Positions 51,744 to 62,200 of a DNA stretch of 64,000 nucleotides are shown here, one piece after another. Numbering within the stretch: the first letter of the stretch is position 1; every line of letters begins with the position of its first letter. The notes under the pieces are model-generated. The model searched no databases. It was not told the DNA's origin and was given only the letters and a program-made list of their open reading frames with translations. Source of the stretch: Flavobacteriales bacterium (GTDB lineage: Bacteria > Bacteroidota > Bacteroidia > Flavobacteriales_F > PHOS-HE28); the NCBI GenBank assembly GCA_023957375.1, contig JAMLHB010000002.1, forward strand, positions 868,001-932,000, written 5' to 3'. The position numbers and the translations under genes are program-made.

Positions 51744-52274
51744 ATGAGCATCCGCCGCCCCTTCAACCTGATGCAATGGGTCCGGGAAAACCGCGACCTG
51801 TTGAAACCGCCCGTGGGCAACAAGAACCTTTACGTGGATGCTGGCGATTACATCGTGATGATCGTGGGCGGGCCCAATGCGCGCAAGGACTACCATTGGA
51901 ACGAGACTGAGGAATTGTTCTACCAGTTGGAAGGCGACATTGAAGTGGGCATCCAGGAGGATGGCAAGGCCGTGAAGATCCCCATCCGGGCGGGCGAAAT
52001 GTTCCTGCTGCCGGCCCGCACGCCGCACAGCCCCTCGCGGCCCGCGGGCAGCGTGGGCTTAGTGATCGAATGCAAGCGCGACGACCGGGAAATGAAGGAC
52101 GGCCTGCTCTGGTTCTGCGAGAACTGCAACAACAAGCTGCACGAGGACTACTTCGTGCTGCACGACATCGAGAAGGATTTCCTGCCGCGTTTCAGGAAGT
52201 TTTACGGCAGCAAGGACATGCGCACCTGCAAGAAGTGCGGGCACGTGATGGACGCCGACCCGCGTTTTATCTGA
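51744..52274 (+). CDS. nbaC: 3-hydroxyanthranilate 3,4-dioxygenase
   Basis: A 176-aa cupin dioxygenase that opens the ring of 3-hydroxyanthranilate to give 2-amino-3-carboxymuconate semialdehyde. The Fe ligands His51, Glu57 and His95 fall at the same positions as in the Cupriavidus enzyme (YHWNETEE and RTPHSP). The C-terminal rubredoxin-like metal site shows FCENCNNKLH and TCKKCGHVM. The ATG at 51744 gives the standard terminus. The downstream decarboxylase, 9 nt away, acts on its product. Confidence 0.95.
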   Translation: MSIRRPFNLMQWVRENRDLLKPPVGNKNLYVDAGDYIVMIVGGPNARKDYHWNETEELFYQLEGDIEVGIQEDGKAVKIPIRAGEMFLLPARTPHSPSRPAGSVGLVIECKRDDREMKDGLLWFCENCNNKLHEDYFVLHDIEKDFLPRFRKFYGSKDMRTCKKCGHVMDADPRFI

Positions 52275-52283
52275 GCAGCACCC

Positions 52284-53300
52284 ATGGCCGAGCTGCTTGC
52301 CGTTGATATCCACACGCACATTCTGCCCAAGGACATTCCCGATTTCGGGAAACGGTTCGGCTATGGTGGTTTCATCCACCTGGACCACCACAGGCCCGGC
52401 TGCGCCCGCATGATGAAGGATGACCGCTTCTTCCGCGAGGTGGAAGCCAACGTGTGGGACCCGGCCGTGCGCATGCGCGAGTGCGATGGCCACGGCGTGC
52501 ACGTGCAAGTGCTCAGTACCGTGCCCGTGATGTTCAGCTACTGGGCCCGGCCGCAGGACACGCTGAACATGGCCATGTTCCTCAACGACCACATCGCCGG
52601 CATCGTGGAACAGCACCCCAAGCGGTTCATCGGATTGGGCACCTTGCCGATGCAGGATACCGAACTGGCCATCCGCGAGCTGGAACGTTGCAAGCGCATC
52701 GGGCTGGCAGGTGTGGAGGTGGGCACGCACGTGGAAGGCCTGAACCTCGGCGAGCCACAGCTGCTTCCGGTGTTCCAAGCGTGTGAAGAACTGGGCATGG
52801 CCGTGTTCGTGCACCCCTGGGACATGCTCGGGAAGGACCGCACGGAAAAATACTGGAGCCCGTGGCTGGTGGCCATGCCCATGGAAACCACGCTCGCCAT
52901 CACCAGCATGATCTTCAGTGGGCTGTTCGAGAAACTGCCCAAGCTGCGCGTGGCTTTTGCCCACGGAGGCGGATCCTTTCCCGGTACGCTGGGCCGCATC
53001 CAACACGGCTTTGAGGTACGGCCGGACCTCTGTGCGGTCGACAACAACGTGCCGCCCAAAGATCATCTCGGGCGCTTCTGGCTGGATTCCCTGGTGCACG
53101 ACCCCGCCATGTTGCAACACGTGGTCAACTTGGTGGGGGCGGACCGTGTAGCGCTGGGCACGGATTATCCGTTCCCACTGGGTGAACTGGAGCCGGGCAA
53201 GCTCATCCGGTCCATGCCCTGGGATGACCGGCAGAAGGAAATGCTCCTCAGCGGTGCGGCGCTGCAGTGGCTCGGGTTGGAACGCTCCTCGTTTATCTGA
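52284..53300 (+). CDS. nbaD: 2-amino-3-carboxymuconate-6-semialdehyde decarboxylase (ACMSD)
   Basis: A 338-aa amidohydrolase-fold decarboxylase. The metal-binding HTHILP is near the N-terminus; other ligands lie in the AVFVHPWDML histidine and the LGTDYPFPLG aspartate. GLGTLPMQDTELAIRELERC is typical of ACMSD. It removes the carboxyl group from the dioxygenase product, steering it away from quinolinate and NAD toward 2-aminomuconate catabolism. It overlaps the convergent surface protein gene by 8 nt. Confidence 0.93.
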   Translation: MAELLAVDIHTHILPKDIPDFGKRFGYGGFIHLDHHRPGCARMMKDDRFFREVEANVWDPAVRMRECDGHGVHVQVLSTVPVMFSYWARPQDTLNMAMFLNDHIAGIVEQHPKRFIGLGTLPMQDTELAIRELERCKRIGLAGVEVGTHVEGLNLGEPQLLPVFQACEELGMAVFVHPWDMLGKDRTEKYWSPWLVAMPMETTLAITSMIFSGLFEKLPKLRVAFAHGGGSFPGTLGRIQHGFEVRPDLCAVDNNVPPKDHLGRFWLDSLVHDPAMLQHVVNLVGADRVALGTDYPFPLGELEPGKLIRSMPWDDRQKEMLLSGAALQWLGLERSSFI

Positions 53301-56300
53301 GCAGGTTCACGTGCCCGTATGCCGTGCGGCCTTCGCCGTGGTTTTCCCGGTAATCGATCCGCCACACATAAGTGTCCACCGGTGAATCCACGCCCTTGTA
53401 CTTGCCGCTCCACCCTTCACCCTGGCTTTCCGTGCTGAAGATCAGTTCCCCCCAGCGGTTGAACACCAGCAGGCGGTATGCCGCCACATCGTGCATCTTC
53501 GGCAGGAACACGTCGTTCGTCCCGTCGCCATTGGGCGTGAAGGTGTTCGGCACAAAGAGGTTTCCGCGGAAATAGACCGTCACCTGGGCCGTGGCCTTGC
53601 ATCCGTTCACATCGGTCAGCTCCACGGTGTACGTGGTCGTGGTTTCAGGCGATGCCCATGGCTGCTGACAGTCTGCACAACTGAGTGTTGAATCGGGCTC
53701 CCAGTGGAACGTGCCGCTGCCATAGGCATGCAGGGGCACGCTTTCACCCCAGTCGATCACGGATTCATAACCAGCGCTCACCGTAGCGGGGGGGTGCAGG
53801 GAAACCATAACGGTGGCTTGGTCCGTGCAGCCGATGTCGTCCTGTACCGTTACCGTGTGGATTCCTGCCACGGCCGGGTCCAGCACCAGGCTGTCCGTGG
53901 CCGCGTAAACCGGGGCCCACTGGAAATGCGTGCCACCGGCCGCGTGCAGTACCAAGCGGTCATTGGGGCATACCAAGGTGTCCGGCCAAGCCGCGGCATT
54001 CACCGTGTGCACATCCACAAAGGCACTGGCACCGGTGGAGCCGCACGCATTGCTCACCGTTACCGTGTAGGTGGTGGGTTCCACCGGGGCCACCAGGGGA
54101 TCGGGGATGCTTAGGTCGGAGATGCCCGGTGCCGGAAGCCATGCATACGCATCCCCGCCGGATGCCAGCAACTGCACCTCGTCGCCCGCGCACATGGCCG
54201 TGTCGCCCACAAGGGGAACAGGCGGTCCGTATTGCACCAACACCACCAGGGAATCCTCCACGGTACAGCCCCCTGGCGTGGTGATCAGCACATGGTAGAG
54301 CGTGGTGTCCTGTGGTGAGGCGAGCGGGCTTTCCGCAGTGGGGTCGTCCAGGCTGGAAGCCGGCGACCAACTGTACGTGCCACCGCCCGTGGCGCTGAGC
54401 GGTACGCTGCCGCCCGTGCAAACGACGGTGTCGTTGCTGGCCCCCACGCCCATGGGCTGCATCACCAGCACCTCGATGCTCGCCGTGTCCGTGCCGCAGC
54501 TATCTGTTACCACCACGGTGTACGTGGTGGAAGCCGGTGGTTGCACCACGGGGTTGGCCACGTTCAGGTCATTGATGCCGGGGGCGGGCAGCCACTGGAA
54601 GAGGTGGCCGCCATGGGCCTGCAATTGCACGGATCCGCCGGGGCAAACCGGCCCTACGGGATTGATGGAAGGCGTTTGGGGGGCAATGATCGTGACCTGC
54701 ACGTACGCCGTGTCATTGCTGATGCACGGGTCCTCGGCGCTCAGCACCAGGCGCACGGTGTAGGTGCCGGGGCTGGTGTACGTATGGGTGGGCTCGAACT
54801 CCAAAGCCGTGGTACCGTCGCCCAGGTCCCAATCGTACAGCGTGCCGCCTGTGCTCAGGTTGATGAAAGACACGGTGGCATCGGGAAGGCAGGCGAAGTC
54901 GGGCCCGTCCACACTGATGTGCGCCGTGGCCTGGACCAGGTCGAACTTGAACACGCCGAGGTTGCAGTTGAACGACTCGTTGGTGTTGCTCCATGCGTTC
55001 GGCGTGGTGGGGAAGTCGTTGTTTCCGGGGCAACCTGCGCATACCGCTTGATACACGGTGCCATGTTTGTCAAAGCGCGAGGTGCCCCCGTCCACGTGCT
55101 CCCTGCTTTGCCCGCCGCCGAAGTAGGTGGCGTAGTTCAGCGCAGCGGCATCCTGCTCAAGCACCATCAGGTAAAAGTCGCTGCCGTCCGTGCCGGCCTG
55201 GAACGCGTCCGCCGTGACAGGCATGCCCGCTACCGTGCTGTTGGACGCTTGCGCATAATGGTTCACCACGCCACCCCAGCCGCTGAAATAGATCTGCCCG
55301 CAATCGCTTACCAGGAAGGCCGAGGGTGAAACATCCTGCAAGGGATCGCCAGAGCCGACCACCGTGGACCAAAGCGGGGTGGAAAGATCGTGGCTCAGCT
55401 TCTGGATGAACTGGGAGCTGCCCGGGTTGGCGAACACCCCGGGGGACACGGGGTAGCTTCCATGTGTTTGGCCCACGATGTACACGTCGTCATCCGTGTC
55501 CAATTGCACGAAATAGCTTTGGTCATACTCCGGGGTGCCCACATAGGTGGCCGATAGCAGCTGGTTGAGGCTGGAGGTCCAGCGTGCCACGTATCCGTCC
55601 ATGAACCCTTGCGGACCCGGATGCCAAGGCGAGCCGGGTGTGGAAAGGTTGGTGCTGGTGGTACCGCCCGTGGTAAACACCTGCCCGTCGGCACCGAACT
55701 GTACGCCGTAGCCGCTGTCCGATCCGTTGCCTCCGAAGTAGGTGGCCTGGATGGAGGCGAGCGCGGGGTTCATCCGGAAGACGTAAGCATCCTGCCCCCC
55801 ACCGCCGAAGGCCGGTTGCGGGGCATTGGGGCTCACCGGCATGTCCGTGCTTTGCGTGGACGTGCACACCACCGGCCATTCCTGCGCGTCCAAGGCAATC
55901 TCGCCGCGGAAGTGGTCGCCGTAGTTATGGGCTAGGGGCAGCACGTTGTTCAGGCCGTCATTTCCGCTTCCGCCCACATAAGTGCAGGCAAGCAGGCTGG
56001 TGGCGTCCGCGGAAAACCGGGCCACCGCGATGTCCGTGCCGTTGGGGTGGCCGAAGCCATACCCGCCGGACACGCCGGCCCAACCTTGGGTGCCGGTTGC
56101 GGTGATGGTGGTGCCCCCGTTGAAGCTGGTGCCGAATGCGCCCGTGGTGGCCGGGAAATCAGCCGAGCTGGTGACGGCCAGCACGTACAGTTCGTCGTTC
56201 GTGTTCACCACCAGGCTGTGCGGGGTTTCGTTCCCGCTTCCGCCGATGTAGGTGCTCCAGGCCAAGGTGCTGCCGTCCGGGCTGAACTTGGTGAGGCCGA

Positions 56301-57165
56301 TGTCGATGTTGCCGCCGTTGAACGAGGGGTCCAGCACGCCCGTGGTGATCGGATATCCCGCGCCGAACACGATGCCACCGCCATACAGGTGCCCCGTGTT
56401 GTCATAGGTCGCCGTGAAGCCGAAGTTGTCCGCGGAGCTGCCCGAGTAGCTGGCAAAGGTGATCTGCGGGTCGATCACCAAGGGGAAGGCGGGATCATGC
56501 CCGTCTGGCAGGTGGAAGCTGACAAGGTCACCGTCCAGATGGAATGCACAACGCACGGGAATCCGCCCGGAGGGTGTCTCCTGCCAGGCCACGGGGGCCT
56601 CCTCCATCACCTCCCCGGCCGTGGTCCTGGTGATCAAGCGGCCGTCAACCAATTGCACGCTGCTTTGCCCGGTGTAGCGCATGCGGATCACGGAGGGGTC
56701 CGCACCGGCGGCCAGCACCAGGTCATACTTCAATCCGTTGCGGCCGTCCAGTTCCAAGTCCACACCGGGGTACAGGTCCGCCAGGTGCACTTGGTGGAAT
56801 ACGCTGCAGCCCGTGCCCCACATCGCCGGATCATTGCCAAGGAAGTAGTTTTCATAAAAACCCAGCTTCCCTGAACCCGATGGTACGCTTCGTCCGGCCC
56901 CCTCGAATGAAACCCGGAAAGCATGTGCATGTTCCGGCTCCGGCGCCGCTGCCTGATCATGGCCGTGGTGCGCCATCGCCCCCCCGGAGTGCAGGGCATA
57001 GGTAAGGGCGGCGTGCTCCACAAACAAGGCCCCGCCCGGAATGCGGGCGCGGAAGGCCACCTGTGCCGGCCACTGGCCCTTGTTCTGCGTGAAGGAGGCG
57101 GGTTGTCCCGCCCCCCACAAGGACGAGGCCATGCACGCGAGTACTATGGAAATATGAAGCCTCAC
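53293..57165 (-). CDS. Large T9SS type B surface protein with PKD repeats
   Basis: A 1290-aa secreted protein. A signal sequence (SIVLACMASSLWGAGQ) is followed by SFTQNKGQWPAQVAFRARIP, the start of the DUF7948 domain, and a beta-propeller-like region with repeated TYVGGSGND / TYFGGNGSDS units (SBBP-like, about residues 220-700). A PKD domain (about 755-830) has LYDWDLGDGTTALEFEPTHT. Four more Ig/PKD-like repeats follow, and the end is a gliding-associated type B sorting domain (FVPNTFTPNGDGTNDVF, VFNRWGELIFSTE). A GTG at 57165 is chosen, as no ATG lies near the signal. Confidence 0.85.
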   Translation of the reverse strand: MRLHISIVLACMASSLWGAGQPASFTQNKGQWPAQVAFRARIPGGALFVEHAALTYALHSGGAMAHHGHDQAAAPEPEHAHAFRVSFEGAGRSVPSGSGKLGFYENYFLGNDPAMWGTGCSVFHQVHLADLYPGVDLELDGRNGLKYDLVLAAGADPSVIRMRYTGQSSVQLVDGRLITRTTAGEVMEEAPVAWQETPSGRIPVRCAFHLDGDLVSFHLPDGHDPAFPLVIDPQITFASYSGSSADNFGFTATYDNTGHLYGGGIVFGAGYPITTGVLDPSFNGGNIDIGLTKFSPDGSTLAWSTYIGGSGNETPHSLVVNTNDELYVLAVTSSADFPATTGAFGTSFNGGTTITATGTQGWAGVSGGYGFGHPNGTDIAVARFSADATSLLACTYVGGSGNDGLNNVLPLAHNYGDHFRGEIALDAQEWPVVCTSTQSTDMPVSPNAPQPAFGGGGQDAYVFRMNPALASIQATYFGGNGSDSGYGVQFGADGQVFTTGGTTSTNLSTPGSPWHPGPQGFMDGYVARWTSSLNQLLSATYVGTPEYDQSYFVQLDTDDDVYIVGQTHGSYPVSPGVFANPGSSQFIQKLSHDLSTPLWSTVVGSGDPLQDVSPSAFLVSDCGQIYFSGWGGVVNHYAQASNSTVAGMPVTADAFQAGTDGSDFYLMVLEQDAAALNYATYFGGGQSREHVDGGTSRFDKHGTVYQAVCAGCPGNNDFPTTPNAWSNTNESFNCNLGVFKFDLVQATAHISVDGPDFACLPDATVSFINLSTGGTLYDWDLGDGTTALEFEPTHTYTSPGTYTVRLVLSAEDPCISNDTAYVQVTIIAPQTPSINPVGPVCPGGSVQLQAHGGHLFQWLPAPGINDLNVANPVVQPPASTTYTVVVTDSCGTDTASIEVLVMQPMGVGASNDTVVCTGGSVPLSATGGGTYSWSPASSLDDPTAESPLASPQDTTLYHVLITTPGGCTVEDSLVVLVQYGPPVPLVGDTAMCAGDEVQLLASGGDAYAWLPAPGISDLSIPDPLVAPVEPTTYTVTVSNACGSTGASAFVDVHTVNAAAWPDTLVCPNDRLVLHAAGGTHFQWAPVYAATDSLVLDPAVAGIHTVTVQDDIGCTDQATVMVSLHPPATVSAGYESVIDWGESVPLHAYGSGTFHWEPDSTLSCADCQQPWASPETTTTYTVELTDVNGCKATAQVTVYFRGNLFVPNTFTPNGDGTNDVFLPKMHDVAAYRLLVFNRWGELIFSTESQGEGWSGKYKGVDSPVDTYVWRIDYRENHGEGRTAYGHVNLLR

Positions 57166-57301
57166 ACCGTTGTTTAGGACCTGAAAGGTACCACTTGCAA
57201 TGACCACCGATGGCTGCACGGGGTTGCTTCGGCCCGGGAAGGAACACGGTCCACGCCTCTTCACCCGGGGCAAGCCCATCCCGCACGTAGCTTCGTCCCA
57301 C

Positions 57302-58444
57302 ATGCAGATCGCGAGCAAACTTCCCCGCACCGGCACCACTATTTTCACGGCGATGAGCAAGTTGGCCCAGGAATGCGGGGCCATCAACCTCAGCCAAGGC
57401 TTTCCGGATTTCCCGGTGGACCCGCAGTTGGCCGCGCTGATCGGCGGGGCCATGCAGGCAGGCCACAACCAATATGCGCCCATGCCGGGCCTGCCTGCGC
57501 TGCGCGATGCCATAGCGTCCAAAGCATTGCGCCTTTACGGCTTCCGGTACGATCCGGCGGAAGAGGTGACGGTGACCGCTGGTGCCACGCAGGCGATCTT
57601 CACGGCCGTTGCCGCCGTGGTGCATCCTGGTGATGAGGTGGTGATCGTGGATCCCGCTTACGACTGCTACGCCCCTGCGGTGGAGCTGTTCGGCGGCAAG
57701 CCCGTGCATGTGCGCTTGGGCGGCAACATGAAGTTCGACGCGGCGGCCATACAGCGGGCCATCACCCCGCGAACCCGCATGGTGATGATCAACACCCCGC
57801 ACAACCCGGCGGGCACGGTGCTGCACGAAGGCGACATGCAAGCCTTGGCGGCCATGCTCGAAGGCACGGACATCCTGCTGCTGAGCGATGAAGTCTATGA
57901 ACACTTGGTGTACGACGGCGAACGGCACGCCTCAGCCATCAACCACCCTGCCCTGCGTCAACGCGCCTTTGTAGTGTTCAGTTTTGGCAAGGTGTTCCAC
58001 GCCACCGGCTGGAAGGTGGGCTATGTGCTGGCCCCGCAATACCTGATGGCCGAATTCCGGAAAGTGCACCAGTACAATGTGTTCAGCGTGAACACCCCGG
58101 TGCAGCACGCACTGGCCCAATACATGGACGTGCCGGCACACTATAAAAGCCTTCCCGCATTCTTCCAAGCCAAGCACGACCGCTTCGCACAGGGCCTCGG
58201 CGGTTCGCGGTTCAAGCTGCTGCCTTGTGAAGGTTCCTACTTTCAACTGGCGGACTACAGCGCGATATCCGATGAGGGCGATCTTGCTTTTGCCCAGCGC
58301 CTCACGCGGGAGCACGGCGTGGCGGCCATACCGCTATCTCCCTTCTTCCACGACCCGCCTGGCGGGCAGCACCTGTTGAGGTTCTGCTTTGCCAAGCAGG
58401 ATGCTACCTTGGACGCAGCAATCGACAAGCTATGCAGGATTTGA
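57302..58444 (+). CDS. Methionine/glutamine-type PLP aminotransferase (YbdL-like)
   Basis: A 380-aa class I aminotransferase. INLSQGFPDFPVDPQL, the HNQYAPMPGLPALRDAIA stretch, NTPHNPAGTV, LLLSDEVYEHLVYDG and the PLP-lysine motif SFGKVFHATGWKVGY match the methionine aminotransferase/kynurenine aminotransferase (glutamine transaminase K) subgroup. It overlaps a nitrilase-family omega-amidase gene by 13 nt; together they form the glutamine transaminase-omega-amidase pair that clears oxo acids. The ATG at 57302 follows a TAGCTTCG box by 6 nt. Confidence 0.9.
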   Translation: MQIASKLPRTGTTIFTAMSKLAQECGAINLSQGFPDFPVDPQLAALIGGAMQAGHNQYAPMPGLPALRDAIASKALRLYGFRYDPAEEVTVTAGATQAIFTAVAAVVHPGDEVVIVDPAYDCYAPAVELFGGKPVHVRLGGNMKFDAAAIQRAITPRTRMVMINTPHNPAGTVLHEGDMQALAAMLEGTDILLLSDEVYEHLVYDGERHASAINHPALRQRAFVVFSFGKVFHATGWKVGYVLAPQYLMAEFRKVHQYNVFSVNTPVQHALAQYMDVPAHYKSLPAFFQAKHDRFAQGLGGSRFKLLPCEGSYFQLADYSAISDEGDLAFAQRLTREHGVAAIPLSPFFHDPPGGQHLLRFCFAKQDATLDAAIDKLCRI

Positions 58445-59205
58445 ACGTGCTGTTGGTGCAAAGCATGCTCCAATGGGAGAATGGCCCCGCCAACCGGGAC
58501 CGCTTCACCGGACTGTTGAAGGGCCATGAAGGCACCACCGACCTGGTGGTGCTCCCGGAAATGTTCACCACGGGCTTCAGCATGAACAGCGTGGAGCTGG
58601 CCGAGGCCATGGATGGGCCCACCGTGGCCTGGATGCGGGACCAAGCCCGGAAGCTCGATGCGGCCCTGTACGGCAGCGTCATCATCAGTGAAGGGGGGCG
58701 CCATTTCAACCGGGGCCTCTTTGTGGAGCCAGGCGGGCGCGTGACCACTTATGACAAGCGCCACCTCTTCCGCTATGCGGACGAAACCAGCCACTTCAGC
58801 CCGGGCCGCGAACGGGTGGTGGTGGAATGGCGCGGCTGGCGCCTGCTGCTGCAGATCTGCTTCGACCTGCGCTTCCCCGTGTTCGCGCGGAACCGCGGTG
58901 ATTACGATGCGATCTTGTACATCGCCAGCTGGCCTGAACCGCGGAGCTATGCCTGGAAGCAATTGCTCATTGCGCGGGCCATCGAAAACCAATGCTACGT
59001 GGTGGGCGTGAACCGCGTGGGCATGGACGGCAAGGGGATCCACTACGCGGGCGGATCCGCCCTCATCGACCCCAAGGGCGCGGCGTCCGCGATCGACCCT
59101 GACGGGAGCGTGCTCACGGGTCGGTTGGACCGTGCCTCCTTGGAGGATTTCAGAAAGAAATTCCCGGTGGCGATGGAGGCCGATGCCTTCACCCTGGACC
59201 GCTGA
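58432..59205 (+). CDS. Nitrilase-family omega-amidase (YafV-like)
   Basis: A 257-aa carbon-nitrogen hydrolase. The Glu-Lys-Cys triad is visible in VVLPEMFTTGF, TYDKRHLFRYAD and LLQICFDLRFPVF. The NRDRFTGLLKGHEGTTDLVV start and NQCYVVGVNRVGMDG are typical of YafV-type omega-amidases, which hydrolyse the oxo-amides made by glutamine/methionine transaminases. Its start overlaps the aminotransferase end, a strong link. It ends 5 nt from the convergent surface protein gene. Confidence 0.92.
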   Translation: MQDLNVLLVQSMLQWENGPANRDRFTGLLKGHEGTTDLVVLPEMFTTGFSMNSVELAEAMDGPTVAWMRDQARKLDAALYGSVIISEGGRHFNRGLFVEPGGRVTTYDKRHLFRYADETSHFSPGRERVVVEWRGWRLLLQICFDLRFPVFARNRGDYDAILYIASWPEPRSYAWKQLLIARAIENQCYVVGVNRVGMDGKGIHYAGGSALIDPKGAASAIDPDGSVLTGRLDRASLEDFRKKFPVAMEADAFTLDR

Positions 59206-59210
59206 GCCGA

Positions 59211-62200
59211 TCAGCGCAGCACCTGCACGTGGCCCAATTTGGTCTGCTCGAAGCCCAAGTGGCCGCTGCTGTCTTCCTGCAACCGGAAGGTCACTTGGAA
59301 CACATACACGTCATTGGGCATCGGCCGGCCGTTGGCCGTCCCGTCCCAGCCTTGGTCCACACTGGTGGAATGAAAGAGAACGCCGCCCCAGCGGTCAAAG
59401 ATCTGCATGTCGTATTCCACGATGTTGTTCCCCGCCACCAACCACACGTCGTTGCGGCCGTCGCCGTTCGGGGTGAAGGTGTTGGGGATGAAGATGGACG
59501 GGCGGCAGAACTCCTCCACCAGGGCACTGTCCAGGCGGGAACAGCCGAAGGCATTGGTGATCTCCACGCTCCACCAGCCATACTGTGCGGCATTCACCGT
59601 CTGCGTCGTCCGGCCATCGTTCCATAGGAAGCTGCTTCCGGCATTGCCGGCGTCGATCGGCACGGAGTGGGGCTCTTCGTCCAAGCAGGTGAAATAGTGG
59701 TGTGCAGGCATGGGCGTGGGCGCCGGATTGAAGATCACCGCCACGGCATCCGATACGCTGCAATGGCCGTTATCCACCGACACGGTGTAGTTGCCGCCCG
59801 TACCCACGGACAACGTGGGTGATGTGGCGCCCGTGCTCCATGTGAAGGTGGACCCCGGATTGCCCGCATCCAAGGTGAGCAGCTGGCCCGCGCACAACAC
59901 CGTGTCCGGGCCCAGGTCAACACTGGGCGGGGGAACAAATGCCACCTCTGCACCAAAGTCGGCGCTGCAACCGGAGGCATTGGTGACGTGTACACTGTAC
60001 GTTCCCGGCGACCCGACGGAGATCACCTGTTCGGTGCCGCCGTTGCTCCACGAATAGGTGGATCCCGCGTTGCCCGCATCCAGCGTGGCGGATTGCCCGA
60101 TGCATGCTGTTTGATCCGCAAGGATGTTCACCGGCACCGCATGGAAGAGTACGGCCACCGTGTCGCTGTCCGAGCAATAACCATTGGTGGCCATGAGGAT
60201 GTACGTGCCGCTGGAAGTGGGCGCAAGGGTGGGTGTACCCTGTCCTGTGTTCCACAAGTAGGCTACCCCCGGCGTGGACCCTGCATCCAGCAGAACCGTG
60301 TCGCCCATGCAGGCTTCCAGGTCGGGGCCGAGGTTGACCGATACGCGGGGGGCCAGGGTCACCAACGCATCGAACATGGCGCTGCAGTTCTGCGCGGTGG
60401 TTACCGTCACGGTATAGGTGTTGCTCGATGCGGCCGTGATGACCTGGGTGTTTTCGCCCGTGCTCCAGGCGTAGGTGCAGCCGGGGTTGCCCGCGTTCAA
60501 CACCACGGCATCCTCCTCACAGGCCGTTACGTCCTGCAGCATGTCGATCGGCAAGGGGTTCAAGGTGATCTGCACCGCATCCGAAGCTTGGCAGCCGTAT
60601 GCGTTGGTGACCGTTGCGGTATAGGTGCCGTTGGCAACCACGGTCAATTGCTGGGTGGTGGCGCCGGTGTTCCACAGGAACCCGCTGCCCGCATTGCCCG
60701 CATCCAGCACGTGTTGGGTTTGCCCGCACAAGGCCAGGTCGGGCCCCAGGTCCACCACAGGCAACGGGTCGAACGCGGCATGGAAGGTCTTGATCACTTG
60801 GCAGGCCTGCACGTCGGTGATGGTGACCGTATAGGTGCCCGGCTGGGACACGCTGATGGTTTGGGTGGCCGCATTGGTGCTCCATTGGTAGGTAGAGCCG
60901 GGATAGCCCGCATCCAGTAGCAATTCTTCCCCTGCACAGGTGCTCAGGGACACGGGGGTCACTAAGTTCTCAAAGGCGACGGTGATGTGCGTGGAGTCCG
61001 TGGCCGTGCATCCGCTGGCATCCGTGAGGGTAAGCACGTAGGTGGCCGATGCATCCGTGAGGATGGTGGGTTGCAGAATGCCCGCCGAGTTCAAGTTGGT
61101 TGCCGGCGTCCATGCGGCTTGATAAGGTGCAGCCATGTTGTGGGCCACCGGGAGCTGCAGCCCCAAGGCGGTGCAAACCGTGGTGTCCGGCATCAGGTCA
61201 AGCACATAGGCCGGATTGACGTTCACAGTGAGTTGCGAACTGAGGATACATCCGGTAGGCGTATCGGTGACTGTGCAGGTGAATACCGTGGTGTCCGTGG
61301 GCGAGGCCGTGGTGTTGGCCGAGGTGGGGTTGGCCACCACCGCTGATGGCGACCAGGCCACGCTGTAGTTCGCCGTGGAACTGATGGAAGCTTGAAGCCC
61401 CACCTGCTCCCCGTGGCACAGGTTGAGGTCGCTTGCACTGGTGCTGGCTGCCGTAAGCCCGCTTACGGCCACGGTCACCTGCTTGGTGTCCGAGCAGCCC
61501 CAATCGTTGGTGGCGGTTACGGCATAGGTGGTGGTGGTACCGGGTGTGGCCACCGGGTTGGCCACAATGCCCGAACTGAGGCTGCCGGCCGGCGACCATG
61601 CCCACGTGACCCCCGTCCCCGAATTGGTCTGTGCCAATAATTGGGTGCCCGCCGTGCCGCAGCGCGTGGTATCACTGAGCGGAAGGATGCCGAATGAGGG
61701 GGCAACCCGCACCATGACCGAATCCGCGTAGAGGCAACCGGAGGCATTGGACACCTGCGCCACGTACCAAGTATCGGATGCGGGCGTCGCCGAAGGCGTA
61801 GCGCTTGCAGGGTTGTCCAACCCGGCCACGGGCCCCCAAGTGAGCTGCCCGGAAGCATCTTCATACCGGGTGATCAGCACATTGTCCAACGACCAGTTGT
61901 CCTGCCCCGCGCCGGAATGCACCGGTTGCCGCCAACGGAGGTATACACTGTTCCCCAAGGCCGGAAGGGGGATATCCACCTGTGTGAAAGCCGGATAAGC
62001 TGCTTCGTTGAACGTGGCTAGCAGCATCCAAGTGGAACCATTGGTACTGTATTCAAGCACCACGTCCTCCCCGGGATCCGCATCATCGCAGGGCGGGGCA
62101 CCGGCCGCGATCTTCAATGCAAAGTGGGCCATTCCACCGTTGCCCAGGTCGACAGGCGGCATGGTGGCACTGCGCGCGGTGGCACCGTTGAAATACAGCG

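Noticed and set aside
59700..60900. CRISPR-like regular repeats
   Set aside because: The periodicity is that of protein repeats within a single open frame; units are too long and too diverged and there are no spacers.
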